Assembly (NCBI GenBank): GCA_963718755.1
Contig: OY970376.1
Location: forward strand, 1,550,001-1,614,000
Length of the DNA stretch: 64,000 nucleotides
Reading direction: 5' to 3'
From: VRUE01 sp963718755
GTDB taxonomy: Bacteria > Actinomycetota > Thermoleophilia > Solirubrobacterales > 70-9
Below, in pieces: positions 39,172-46,804 of this stretch (positions are counted from its first letter, which is position 1; every line of letters begins with the position of its first letter). Below the pieces are notes generated by a model. It saw only the letters and a list, made by a program, of their open reading frames with translations. It was not told where the DNA came from and did no database searches. The position numbers and the translations under genes are program-made.

Positions 39172-40056
39172 TTGAAGCGCGACTTCCTCACCGGCGAGGA
39201 GCTGGGGGCCTACGACCTCTCCCAGCTGCTCGACCTTGCGCTCGAGCTGAAAGCCGGGCGATCCGAGGGCGCGGGTGCCGGCGACCTCGCCCGGCGCAGC
39301 ATCGCGCTTGTCTTCGAGAAGCCCTCGACGCGGACGCGGATCTCCTTCGAGGTCGGCGTCGCCGAGCTCGGCGCTACCCCGATCGTCCTGCGCGGCGATG
39401 AAATGCAGCTCTCCCGTGGCGAGTCCGCCGGCGATACCGGCCGGGTCCTCTCCCGCTACCTCGACGCGATCGTGATCCGCTCGGGCTCCCACGAGTCGGT
39501 TGCCGAGTTGGCCGCGGAGGCCGAAGTGCCGGTGGTCAACGCGCTCACCCCGCTTCATCACCCCTGCCAGGCGCTGGCCGATCTACTCACCCTGCGTGAG
39601 CGCTTCGATGACCTGCACGGGCTGCGTCTCGCCTACGTCGGCGACGGCAACAACGTCGCCCGCTCGCTCGCCATCGCCTGTGAGCTGGCCGGCGTCGAGC
39701 TGACCGTTGCAGCGCCGGATGGCTACCAGCTCGAGGAGGGGCACGGCGTGAAGCTGACCGAGGACCCACGGCTCGCTGTCTCCGGCGCCGACGCGATCTA
39801 CACCGACGTCTGGGTCAGCATGGGGGACGAGGAGGAAGCCGAGCGCCGCCGTGCCGACCTGACGCCGTTCCGGGTCGATGCCGATTTGCTCAGCGCGGCG
39901 AAGGAGAGCGCTGTCGTCCTCCATTGCCTGCCGGCCCACCCGGGCGAGGAGATCACCGCCGACGTCCTCTACGGGCCGCAGTCCGCCGTCTGGGATCAGG
40001 CCGAGAACCGCCTCCACACGCAGAAGGCGCTGCTGCGGACGCTGCTCTCGAGCTGA
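39172..40056 (+). CDS. argF: Ornithine carbamoyltransferase ArgF
   Basis: A 294-residue transcarbamylase making citrulline from ornithine and carbamoyl phosphate. It has the carbamoyl-phosphate loop FEKPSTRTRISFEVG, HPCQALADLLT, and the ornithine-specific Cys loop HCLPAHPGEE. The family is usually about 305-330 residues, and the start is compact: TTG 39172 (LKRDFLTGEE) is the best available with no long upstream extension that makes sense. No other arginine genes are adjacent. lgt follows after 3 bases. Confidence 0.95.
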   Translation: MKRDFLTGEELGAYDLSQLLDLALELKAGRSEGAGAGDLARRSIALVFEKPSTRTRISFEVGVAELGATPIVLRGDEMQLSRGESAGDTGRVLSRYLDAIVIRSGSHESVAELAAEAEVPVVNALTPLHHPCQALADLLTLRERFDDLHGLRLAYVGDGNNVARSLAIACELAGVELTVAAPDGYQLEEGHGVKLTEDPRLAVSGADAIYTDVWVSMGDEEEAERRRADLTPFRVDADLLSAAKESAVVLHCLPAHPGEEITADVLYGPQSAVWDQAENRLHTQKALLRTLLSS

Positions 40057-40059
40057 GCG

Positions 40060-40848
40060 ATGTACCCGGAGATCAATCTCGGCCCGCTGACCCTGCAGAC
40101 CTTTGGCCTGATGTTCGCCCTCGCCTTCCTCGCCGCCGGGGCGCTGGTCTGGAAGCGCCTGGGGGAGCTCGGCAAGCCGGTCGACTGGGCCTATGAGATC
40201 GGCTTCTCCGCCCTGGTCGGGGGCGTCGTCGGCTCACGCCTCTACTTCATCGCCGAAAACTGGGACAGCGTCAAGGACGACCTGCTCGGCAACATCTTCA
40301 GCGGCTCCGGGCTGGTCTGGTACGGCGGCGCGATCGGCGGCGCGGTTGCGGTTCTGCTCTGGGCCTGGTACCGCGACTTCCTGCGCCTCGCCCTGCTCGA
40401 CCTGGCCGCGCCGGCCCTGGCGCTCGGCTACGCGGTCGGTCGGGTCGGTTGCCAGCTCTCCGGCGACGGCGACTACGGCAGGGCCTGGGACGGGCCCTGG
40501 GCGATGTCCTACCCCGACGGCACCGTGCCGACCACCGAAGAGGTCCATCCGACCCCGGTTTACGAGGCGCTGGCGATGGGCTTTGGCGCTTGGCTGTTGT
40601 GGCGCTTGCGCGACCGCTTCCGCGTCGGCGTCTTGTTCGCGCTCTACCTGATCTATGCCGGTGCCGAGCGCTTCTTGGTCGAGTTCCTCAGGCGCAACAG
40701 CGATGCCGCTCTCGGCCTGACCTCCGCTCAGCTGGAGAGCCTTGCAATGATGGTCGCCGGCATTGTTTGGCTGTATGTGGTCAGGCGGCGCTACGGGACC
40801 CTTTCCCGCAACGCTCCAGATGCCGCCGGTCCACGCCTGGCGGGTTGA
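40060..40848 (+). CDS. lgt: Prolipoprotein diacylglyceryl transferase Lgt
   Basis: A 262-residue membrane enzyme that adds diacylglycerol to the lipobox Cys of prelipoproteins. About seven helices, with GLVWYGGAIGGAVAV and the signature region VGRVGCQLSGDGDYGRAWDG, where the more usual Asn is Cys. HPTPVYEAL and YAGAERFLVEFLRR also match. It would process the sugar-binding lipoprotein of this window. It starts 3 nt after argF, so probably co-transcribed with it. Confidence 0.94.
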   Translation: MYPEINLGPLTLQTFGLMFALAFLAAGALVWKRLGELGKPVDWAYEIGFSALVGGVVGSRLYFIAENWDSVKDDLLGNIFSGSGLVWYGGAIGGAVAVLLWAWYRDFLRLALLDLAAPALALGYAVGRVGCQLSGDGDYGRAWDGPWAMSYPDGTVPTTEEVHPTPVYEALAMGFGAWLLWRLRDRFRVGVLFALYLIYAGAERFLVEFLRRNSDAALGLTSAQLESLAMMVAGIVWLYVVRRRYGTLSRNAPDAAGPRLAG

Positions 40849-40917
40849 CCGCAGTGGCTTGGAATGTCGGCTAATCTTGCACAAATATTTTTAAGGTAAA
40901 CAAGGGAGGCGAGCGGA

Positions 40918-41760
40918 GTGGAAGCAGTGGAGACTGGCAGCGGGGGAGGTTCGTCCGCGACCGTCGGCGCGCTGCTTGACACCGCGGCGGAGAGGATCGC
41001 GGCGGCGGGCTGTGAGGAGCCGCGCACCGACGCGGAAGCGCTGGTTGCCAACGCACTCGGGGTCAGCGTCGACGAGCTTTCCCGCGACGGCGCGGGCGAG
41101 GCTTCGCCCGAGGTCGTGGCGGCGATCGAGGTCGCCGTGGCGCGCCGTGCGGACCATGAGCCCCTCGCCTACGTGCTCGAACGCGCTCCCTTCCGCGACC
41201 TCCAGATCCACGTCGACCCACGGGTGCTGTGGCCGCGCCGCGAGACCGAGCTGCTGGTCGAGGTCGGCACCGAACTGCCCGAGGGCGCGCGCGTGCACGA
41301 GGTCGGCACCGGCTCCGGCGCGATCGCCCTGGCGCTGATGTCAGAGCGCCCAGACCTGCGCATCACCGCCTCGGACCTCTCGCCGGAAGCCGTCGAAGCC
41401 GCCCGCGAGAACGCCGAGCGCCTCGGCCTGGAGTTCGACGTCAGCGTCGCCGAAGGCCTCCCCGAGGGGCTTGAGAACGTCGACATGGTGATCGCCAACC
41501 TGCCCTACGTGACGGACCAGACGATCTACGACCGCTCGCCGGAGATCCGCCGCGAGCCGCGGATCGCCGTAACCGGCGCCTGTGGCGAGGATGGGCTTGG
41601 CGTAATCCGCGGCCTGATCGAGGAAACGCCGAGCGGCTGGAAGCTGGCGATGGAGCACGACACGCACCACGGCCCGGCGATGCGCGAGATGCTGCGTGAC
41701 GCAACTACTATGCGCGACTACATGGGAGATGAGCGGGTAACCGTCGGCGTCGCGCCTTGA
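40918..41760 (+). CDS. PrmC/HemK-like protein-glutamine methyltransferase
   Basis: A 280-residue SAM methyltransferase. The N-terminal helical domain (1-85) with EPRTDAEALVANAL is followed by PLAYVLERAPFRDLQIHVDP, PRRETELLVE and the SAM loop VHEVGTGSGAIALAL. The catalytic signature is NLPY (VIANLPYVTD) instead of the NPPY of PrmC. The start GTG 40918 follows GGGAGG. The region just upstream (40870-40905) is AT-rich and a likely promoter site. PrmC methylates the GGQ Gln of release factors; the altered motif leaves some doubt. Overlaps lysS by 4 bases (TTGA). Confidence 0.82.
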   Translation: MEAVETGSGGGSSATVGALLDTAAERIAAAGCEEPRTDAEALVANALGVSVDELSRDGAGEASPEVVAAIEVAVARRADHEPLAYVLERAPFRDLQIHVDPRVLWPRRETELLVEVGTELPEGARVHEVGTGSGAIALALMSERPDLRITASDLSPEAVEAARENAERLGLEFDVSVAEGLPEGLENVDMVIANLPYVTDQTIYDRSPEIRREPRIAVTGACGEDGLGVIRGLIEETPSGWKLAMEHDTHHGPAMREMLRDATTMRDYMGDERVTVGVAP

Positions 41761-43223
41761 GTGCGGAGGAGCGCCTAGCGAAGGTAGAGCGGCTGCGATC
41801 CGAAGGGATCGACCCCTACCCGTTCTCCTTTCCGGACCGCAACAGGATCGACGAGATCCTCGAGGCGCACGACCCCGCCGAGCTGGGGGAGGGCGAGCAT
41901 CGCGAGTTCTCCTACCGGATCGCCGGCCGGGTGACCGGGCAGCGCGGCCACGGCAAGACGACCTTCTTCGACGTCCGCGACGTCTCCGGCACGATCCAGG
42001 CCTACGCCCGCCGCGACACGCTCGGCGAGGAGGCGTTCGACCGGATCGAAGACCTCGACATCGGCGACCTAGTGGGGGTTGAGGGCGACCTCTATGTGAC
42101 CAAACGCGGCCAGCTCGCGGTCGAGGTGCGCGAGTGCACTCTGCTGGCCAAGGCGCTGCGCGACCCGCCCGATCTCTTCCACGGCATCTCCGATCCGGAG
42201 GTGCGCTACCGCCAGCGCGAGCTCGACCTGATGGCGAACGAGCGCTCGCGCGAGATCTTCGCGATGCGGGCCAAGGTGGTGAAGGCGATCCGCGACCACC
42301 TCGACGAACGCGGCTATGTCGAGATGGAAACGCCGGTGCTGCAGCGGATGACCGGCGGCGCCGCGGCGCGGCCCTTCAAGACCCACCACAACGCGCTCGA
42401 CCGCCACCTCTATTTGCGGATCGCCACCGAGCTCTACCTGAAGCGGGCGATCGTCGGCGGCTTCGAGCACGTCTACGAGCTCGGCAAGTTCTTCCGCAAC
42501 GAGGGGATGTCACCGCAGCACAACCCCGAGTTCACGATGCTCGAGTGGTTCGTCAGCGGCGCCGACTACCACGGCGTGATGGACGTCGCCGAGGGCATCG
42601 TCTCCGGCGTCGCCGAACGGGTGCTGGGGACGACCAAGGTCGAGCGCGACGGCGACACGATCGACCTGGCCCCGCCCTGGCCGCGGCTGCGGCTGCAGGA
42701 CCTGATCGAGGAAGAGACCGGGGTCGACATCACCAAGGCCAGCCGCGACGAGCTGGCCGAGCTCGCCGGCGACGACGCTGAGCCCGACGACGACTGGGCG
42801 GCGCTGGTGGACACGCTGCAGGGCAAGCTGATCGAGCCGAAGCTGATCCAGCCGACCTTCATCATCGACCTGCCGCTGGCAATCTGGCCGCTGGTCAAGC
42901 CGGTGCCCGAGCACCCGCAGCTGCTGGCCGCGGCCTTCGACGGGATCGTCGCCGGGATGGAGATCACCGGCGGCGGCACCGACGTCAACGACCCGATCGA
43001 ACAGCGTCGCCACTTCGTCGAACAGCGCGAACGGCAGGAGTCGGGCGCGGAGGAGACGCCGCACGAGCACGACGAGGAGTTCGTGCGCGCGCTCGAATAC
43101 GGGATGCTGACGGCGAGCGGCTCCGGCCTCGGCGTCGACCGCCTGATGATGATCCTCAGCGGCGCCAAGACCCTGCGCGACGTGATCCTCTTCCCCTCGA
43201 TGCGCGAGGCCGTCGGCGGCTAG
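41757..43223 (+). CDS. lysS: Lysyl-tRNA synthetase, class II
   Basis: A 488-residue synthetase. The N-terminal OB fold binds the anticodon (FSYRIAGRVTGQRGHGK, about 50-75; FFDVRDVSGTIQAYA). Class II motifs are motif 2 YELGKFFRNEG then NPEFTMLEWF, and motif 3 SGLGVDRLMMILSGA. The start TTG overlaps the prmC-like stop. Its TAG stop shares a CTAG with the stop of the convergent CDF gene. Confidence 0.97.
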   Translation: MSAEERLAKVERLRSEGIDPYPFSFPDRNRIDEILEAHDPAELGEGEHREFSYRIAGRVTGQRGHGKTTFFDVRDVSGTIQAYARRDTLGEEAFDRIEDLDIGDLVGVEGDLYVTKRGQLAVEVRECTLLAKALRDPPDLFHGISDPEVRYRQRELDLMANERSREIFAMRAKVVKAIRDHLDERGYVEMETPVLQRMTGGAAARPFKTHHNALDRHLYLRIATELYLKRAIVGGFEHVYELGKFFRNEGMSPQHNPEFTMLEWFVSGADYHGVMDVAEGIVSGVAERVLGTTKVERDGDTIDLAPPWPRLRLQDLIEEETGVDITKASRDELAELAGDDAEPDDDWAALVDTLQGKLIEPKLIQPTFIIDLPLAIWPLVKPVPEHPQLLAAAFDGIVAGMEITGGGTDVNDPIEQRRHFVEQRERQESGAEETPHEHDEEFVRALEYGMLTASGSGLGVDRLMMILSGAKTLRDVILFPSMREAVGG

Positions 43224-44131
43224 TTCTCGATCTGGACCAGGTGCTCGGGCTCGTGCTCGACCTGGAGCGTCGTGTGGTGGATGCCGAACTCGCGCTCGAT
43301 CAGCTCGGCCAGCTCGAGCCGGGTGCGATGGCAGTCGTTGTCCGCCTCGACGATGACGTGAGCGGAGAGCGCCGGGAACTCCGAGGTGACCTCCCAGACG
43401 TGCAGGTCGTGGACCTCGACCACATGGGGCTGGGCAGCCATCAGCTGGCCGATCTGTTCGGGGTCGATCCCCTTCGGCGAGGCCTCGAGGAAGACCCGGC
43501 CCGAGTCGCGCAGCAGGCCGTAGGCCGAGTAGAGCATCAGCGCTGCGACCAGCAGCGAGGCGATTGCGTCGGCCTGGTCGAAGCCGGTCAACAGGATTAC
43601 CGCGGCGGCGATCGCCGTGCCGATGAAGGCGTAGAGGTCGGTGAGCAGGTGCTGGAAGCTGCCCTCGACGTTGAGGCTCTGCCGGTTGGCGCTGGCGAGG
43701 ACGGCGGTCGCGGCAACGTTGACGACGATTCCGACGAGGGCGACGACGAGGACGAGGCCGCCGTCGACGCCGGGCGGGTCGAAGAGGCGGCGGATGCCCT
43801 CGATCGCGATCACCGCGGCGAGCACGAGCAGCGTGATCCCGTTGATCTGCGCGGAGAGGATCTCGACCCGTTTGAGGCCGAAGGTCATGCGGCCTTCGGC
43901 GGGGCGTTTGCTGAGGCGGATCGCGACCAGGGAGAGCGCGATCGCGGCCGCATCCGTGAGCATGTGCGCCGCGTCGGAGAGCAGCGCCAGCGAGTTGGCG
44001 AGGATCCCGGTCACCACCTCGGCCGCCATGAAGCAGAGGATCAGCAAGAGGGCGATCGTCAGCTTCTTGCGGTCGGCGTCCGCCGAGGCGCCGTGGCTGT
44101 GGCCGTGGTGGGAGTGACTCATGCCCTCCAT
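43220..44131 (-). CDS. CDF-family zinc/cobalt exporter (CzcD type)
   Basis: A 303-residue cation diffusion facilitator with six membrane helices. The His-rich start MEGMSHSHHGHSHG is followed by helix 2 with the metal-site ALLSDAAHMLTDAAAI (HxxxD) and helix 5 with LLTDLYAFIG. The cytoplasmic C-terminal domain (VEVHDLHVWEVTSEFPALSA) is metal-sensing. Start ATG 44131 follows GAGGTGG. It exports divalent metals by proton exchange. The stop codon overlaps that of lysS through a palindromic CTAG. Confidence 0.93.
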   Translation of the reverse strand: MEGMSHSHHGHSHGASADADRKKLTIALLLILCFMAAEVVTGILANSLALLSDAAHMLTDAAAIALSLVAIRLSKRPAEGRMTFGLKRVEILSAQINGITLLVLAAVIAIEGIRRLFDPPGVDGGLVLVVALVGIVVNVAATAVLASANRQSLNVEGSFQHLLTDLYAFIGTAIAAAVILLTGFDQADAIASLLVAALMLYSAYGLLRDSGRVFLEASPKGIDPEQIGQLMAAQPHVVEVHDLHVWEVTSEFPALSAHVIVEADNDCHRTRLELAELIEREFGIHHTTLQVEHEPEHLVQIEN

Positions 44132-44213
44132 CGATACCACCTCACCCGCCCGGACGTGCCGTGACTTATGCACCCATATGGACGCTTAAGTGGCAGCACG
44201 CCCCCTTAGACCT

Positions 44214-44966
44214 CTAAGCCGAGCGCAACATGCCGCCGTCGATTGGGATCGTGACGCCGGTGATGTAGGCGGCCCGGTCGGAGCAGAGGAAGGCGACCAG
44301 GTCGCCGTACTCCTCTGGCCGGCCGAGACGGCCGGCCGGCACGTCGCGTTGGGCGGCCGCTTCGGCGGCCTCCATCGAGCCGAAGTTGGAGGCCAGCCGC
44401 TCGGTTGCGAAGCGGCCGGTCGCGACGGTGTTGACCGTGATCCCGTCGGCGGCGACCTCGCGCGCGAGCGTCTTGAGGAAGCCGACCGCCGCCATGCGGT
44501 GGGAGTTGGAGAGGTTGAGGCCGGGGATCGGCTCGCGGGTCGAGCTGGAGCCGACGTTGACGATCCGCCCCCAGCCACGTTCCTGCATCCCCGGTACGAC
44601 GGCACCGGCGAGTACCCGCGGGGCGAGGACGAGCGAGCGGTAGGCCAGTTCCCACTCGTCGCGCTCGTGGATCAGCGCTCCGCCGAGCGGCGGCCCACCC
44701 GTGTTAGGGACGAGGATCTCGATTGGGCCGAGCGCAGCCTCAACCTCGCCCGGCAGCTCGGCGAGCCGGTCGAGGTCGGTGGCGTCGGCGACGAACGGGG
44801 ACACGTCACCGTCGATCGATCCGGCGGCCTCCTCGATCCGCTCCCGCGAGCGGCTGGCGATCGCCAGCCGAGCCCCTTCTCGGGCAAGCGCCTCCGCGAT
44901 CCCGCGACCGATCCCCTGGCTGGCGCCCATCACCAGGGCGACCCGCCCCTGAAGCGCTAAGTCCAC
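44214..44966 (-). CDS. Short-chain dehydrogenase/reductase lacking the usual Tyr
   Basis: A 250-residue NAD(P)-binding Rossmann enzyme with GASQGIGRGIAEALA near the start and the Ser of NVGSSSTREPIPGLNLSNS. The normal catalytic YxxxK is replaced by SNSHRMAAVGFLK (Asn, Arg, then Lys), a known variant subgroup of SDRs. GRFATERL and the C-terminal GVTIPIDGGML are typical. GTG 44966 is preferred over TTG 44978. Substrate is unknown. Confidence 0.85.
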   Translation of the reverse strand: MDLALQGRVALVMGASQGIGRGIAEALAREGARLAIASRSRERIEEAAGSIDGDVSPFVADATDLDRLAELPGEVEAALGPIEILVPNTGGPPLGGALIHERDEWELAYRSLVLAPRVLAGAVVPGMQERGWGRIVNVGSSSTREPIPGLNLSNSHRMAAVGFLKTLAREVAADGITVNTVATGRFATERLASNFGSMEAAEAAAQRDVPAGRLGRPEEYGDLVAFLCSDRAAYITGVTIPIDGGMLRSA

Positions 44967-45017
44967 GCCTGCCAGCAATGCTCGAACGACTTCACGCCGA
45001 TAAAGTAATGCAGCAGG

Positions 45018-45113
45018 GCGCCCGTAGCTCAGTGGTCAACGGTCCCTTCACGGGGACCAAAGAGCGTCGGTCTTTCAAGCCGAAGGTCGCGAGTTCGATT
45101 CTCGTCGGGCGCA
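45018..45113 (+). tRNA. tRNA-Glu (anticodon TTC) with a hairpin insertion in the D-loop
   Basis: Acceptor GCGCCCG/CGGGCGC is a perfect 7-bp stem. The anticodon stem 67-71/79-83 (positions 45067-45083) presents CTTTCAA with anticodon TTC. The T arm GCGAG-TTCGATT-CTCGT and discriminator A are normal; no CCA is encoded. The D stem GCTC/GAGC encloses a 31-nt loop instead of the usual 8-10. It contains a 6-bp hairpin GGTCCC-TTCACG-GGGACC (45041-45058). Deleting 45040-45060 would restore a standard D-loop. An alternative as a selenocysteine tRNA was considered and rejected because the D arm cannot form. A T-rich terminator follows. Confidence 0.7.
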
Positions 45114-45123
45114 TGGGGAGGAG

Positions 45124-45151
45124 TGCCGGCAGATGCCGGCCTTTTCCTTTT
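45124..45151 (+). terminator. Terminator of the tRNA gene
   Basis: gccggc (45125-45130), agat loop, gccggc (45135-45140), then cttttcctttt: a classic intrinsic terminator 12 nt after the tRNA. Confidence 0.85.
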
Positions 45152-45246
45152 GTGGAGCCAAATGCTCGGCTCATGGGTGAATCGGCGTTCCGCGAGCTTC
45201 CTGGCGATTCCGAGGCGTTCCGGGGCACGAGAGTCTCATTCCTGTC

Positions 45247-45492
45247 TCATTTTTCGGCAGCGGAGAGCTTGTCGGCGAGCTTCGCCAGCTCGCCCATCGT
45301 GACGCCGAGGGCTTTGGCGATGTCTCGCACCGTCGCCCAAGTCGGGTTGCTGTTGCCGCCTTCGATCATCGAGAGCGTTGGGATCGCGATGCCCGCTCGC
45401 TGAGCGACCGTCTCCTGCGTCTCACCCTTCTTGTCGCGGACTCGGCGAATCGCTTGCCCAAGCGCTGGCTGTGGTCGCGATGAGCGGCGCAT
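45247..45492 (-). CDS. XRE-family regulator
   Basis: An 81-residue protein that is essentially one Cro/C1 helix-turn-helix: ALGQAIRRVRDKKGETQETV, AQRAGIAIPTLSMIEGG (recognition helix) and PTWATVRDIAKALGV. ATG 45492 is the start, and longer frames upstream are not conserved. It is divergent from 45643. A 16-bp palindrome lies 42 bp upstream and is its likely operator. It probably controls the excision/integration genes of the island. Confidence 0.85.
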   Translation of the reverse strand: MRRSSRPQPALGQAIRRVRDKKGETQETVAQRAGIAIPTLSMIEGGNSNPTWATVRDIAKALGVTMGELAKLADKLSAAEK

Positions 45493-45533
45493 GGGGGAGA
45501 CATTCTCGAACAGCCCGGCGTCTCCCCGGTGGG

Positions 45534-45549
45534 TTAGTACATGTACTAA
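45534..45549. promoter_or_regulatory. 16-bp palindromic operator
   Basis: Perfect palindrome ttagtacatgtactaa in the 150-bp divergent region between the XRE gene and the gene at 45643. TAGGCT follows 7-8 bp downstream of it on the plus strand, a plausible -10 for the rightward genes. Most likely bound by the XRE protein. Confidence 0.75.
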
Positions 45550-45642
45550 GAGCTTGCTAGGCTTCGACAACGACGAAAAAGCGGCCCTCGGCGGCGCGCG
45601 AACGCCAACCGAGGGCCTAACCACAAGGAGGGCTAGCTCCTC

Positions 45643-45930
45643 ATGGCTGAGACCAACCCTACGGATTGCGACCGCAATCCTGCCCACCCAAATGCCGATG
45701 ACGCGAAGGCAGAGCGCGTCGTTCTGGCGTTCCTTCTCGAAGAGCACCCATCACTGCTGACGATCCCCGAGCTGTCCCGGGCGCTGAATGTCGATCCAGG
45801 TTTCGACACTGACGACGCCGTCGAGCGAGCGATCCGCGAACTAGTAGGCGCTGGGCTCCTCCACTGCGAGGGTGCCTTCATCGTCCCGACTCGCGCCGTG
45901 CTCTACTTCGCGCGGCTGGAGATGGACTGA
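45643..45930 (+). CDS. Small winged-helix-like protein
   Basis: A 95-residue protein with a likely winged-helix fold (VVLAFLLEEHPSLLTIPELS, then VERAIRELVGAGLLHCEGAF and IVPTRAVLYFARLE). It has a strong ribosome-binding site (AAGGAGGGCT) before ATG 45643. It overlaps the XRE gene after it by TGATG, so the two are translated together. It may be a second regulator of the element; the family is not named. Confidence 0.65.
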   Translation: MAETNPTDCDRNPAHPNADDAKAERVVLAFLLEEHPSLLTIPELSRALNVDPGFDTDDAVERAIRELVGAGLLHCEGAFIVPTRAVLYFARLEMD

Positions 45931-46217
45931 TGGAGGTAGGACCGACGGTCGCCAGGCAGTTCGGCAAGAACCTCCATCGCGAGCGCAAGCGGGCCGGCCT
46001 CAGCCAGGAAGAGGTCGGCTTTCGCGCCTCCCTCCACCGCACTGAGATCGGACTACTGGAGCGGGGCGCTCGCACCCCGCGCATCGACACGCTGGTCAAG
46101 CTCGCGGCGGCGCTCGGCGTACGGATCGACTGCGCGCTGCTGGAGGGCATCACCTGGAACACCGGCAGCACGCAGCTCGGCGCGTTCAGTCTCTCGCCGC
46201 CTCACGAGGCGCCGTGA
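45930..46217 (+). CDS. XRE-family regulator
   Basis: A 95-residue Cro/C1-type HTH: FGKNLHRERKRAGLSQEEVG (helices 1-2), SLHRTEIGLLERGARTPRID (turn and recognition helix), TLVKLAAALGV. The C-terminal tail is short. Starts at ATG 45930, overlapping the previous gene. It may be the rightward regulator of the integrated element, acting opposite the leftward XRE gene. Confidence 0.85.
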   Translation: MEVGPTVARQFGKNLHRERKRAGLSQEEVGFRASLHRTEIGLLERGARTPRIDTLVKLAAALGVRIDCALLEGITWNTGSTQLGAFSLSPPHEAP

Positions 46218-46597
46218 TGTCCGCAATCCAGCAAAGCCACCAACGACCAAGAAATGAGACAGCTAAATCAGGAACCAGATCAACGCCAACAATCACTGAC
46301 CCAAAGATCCAGTCGAGAACATCCGAGATCGAGCGAGAGACGTCTCTCAGATGGCCCAAACCAACCACAGCCCAACTACACGACACACTACGAACCCTCC
46401 GGTTCCGTGCCTGGGCCGCACCTTCTGGATCAAGAAGGTCGCCAAGCGCCGAGGCGACTGTTTTCCCGGGCGTCCGGCGGCCGATTGTGGCACGGCTTCG
46501 CCGTGCGACGGCCGCCTGTAAGGACGCCCGGGAGACCGAAGGTCAAGACCGCTGTGAGCTGCTGGTTTGGGCGAGGCCGATGCAAACCGCTGTCTCG
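46218..46597. repeat. Non-coding stretch with long hairpin before the excisionase
   Basis: This 380-bp stretch is less GC-rich and holds no convincing gene. Its main feature is a 70-nt imperfect hairpin at 46464-46533: outer arms tcccgggcgtcc (46464-46475) and ggacgcccggga (46522-46533), middle ggcggccg/cggccgcc, and an inner gcacggc-ttcg-ccgtgc. Positioned just upstream of xis-int, it could be an attachment or recombination site, a regulatory RNA or a terminator. Confidence 0.6.
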
Positions 46598-46804
46598 ATG
46601 GACAACAGGTGCGTGAAGCGGAATACCTCCACCACATTCTTCACCGAGCGAAGCCTGGCCGCCTATCTCGCTGTTTCGGACCGCACGATCCGCAACTGGA
46701 TCAGGAGGGGAGAGCTGCCCAGCTACAAGCTCGGCACCGCACGGCGGATCGATCCAGCCGACGTCGAGGACTTCCTCGCCCGCCACAGGGACGAAGCGGC
46801 ATGA
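46598..46804 (+). CDS. MerR-like excisionase (Xis)
   Basis: A 68-residue DNA-binding protein with a helix-turn-helix of the excisionase type: TERSLAAYLAVSDRTIRNWI, RRGELPSYKLGTARRIDPAD, VEDFLARH. Such small proteins bend DNA and direct the integrase toward excision. The start is ATG 46598 or GTG 46610. Its stop overlaps the integrase start as ATGA, so they form an xis-int pair. Confidence 0.85.
   Translation: MDNRCVKRNTSTTFFTERSLAAYLAVSDRTIRNWIRRGELPSYKLGTARRIDPADVEDFLARHRDEAA

Noticed and set aside
45018..45113. Selenocysteine tRNA reading of the long tRNA-like gene (loop CTTCACG gives anticodon TCA)
   Set aside because: If that hairpin were the anticodon arm, no D stem or 13-bp acceptor/T stack forms. 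The TTC cloverleaf pairs all other arms.
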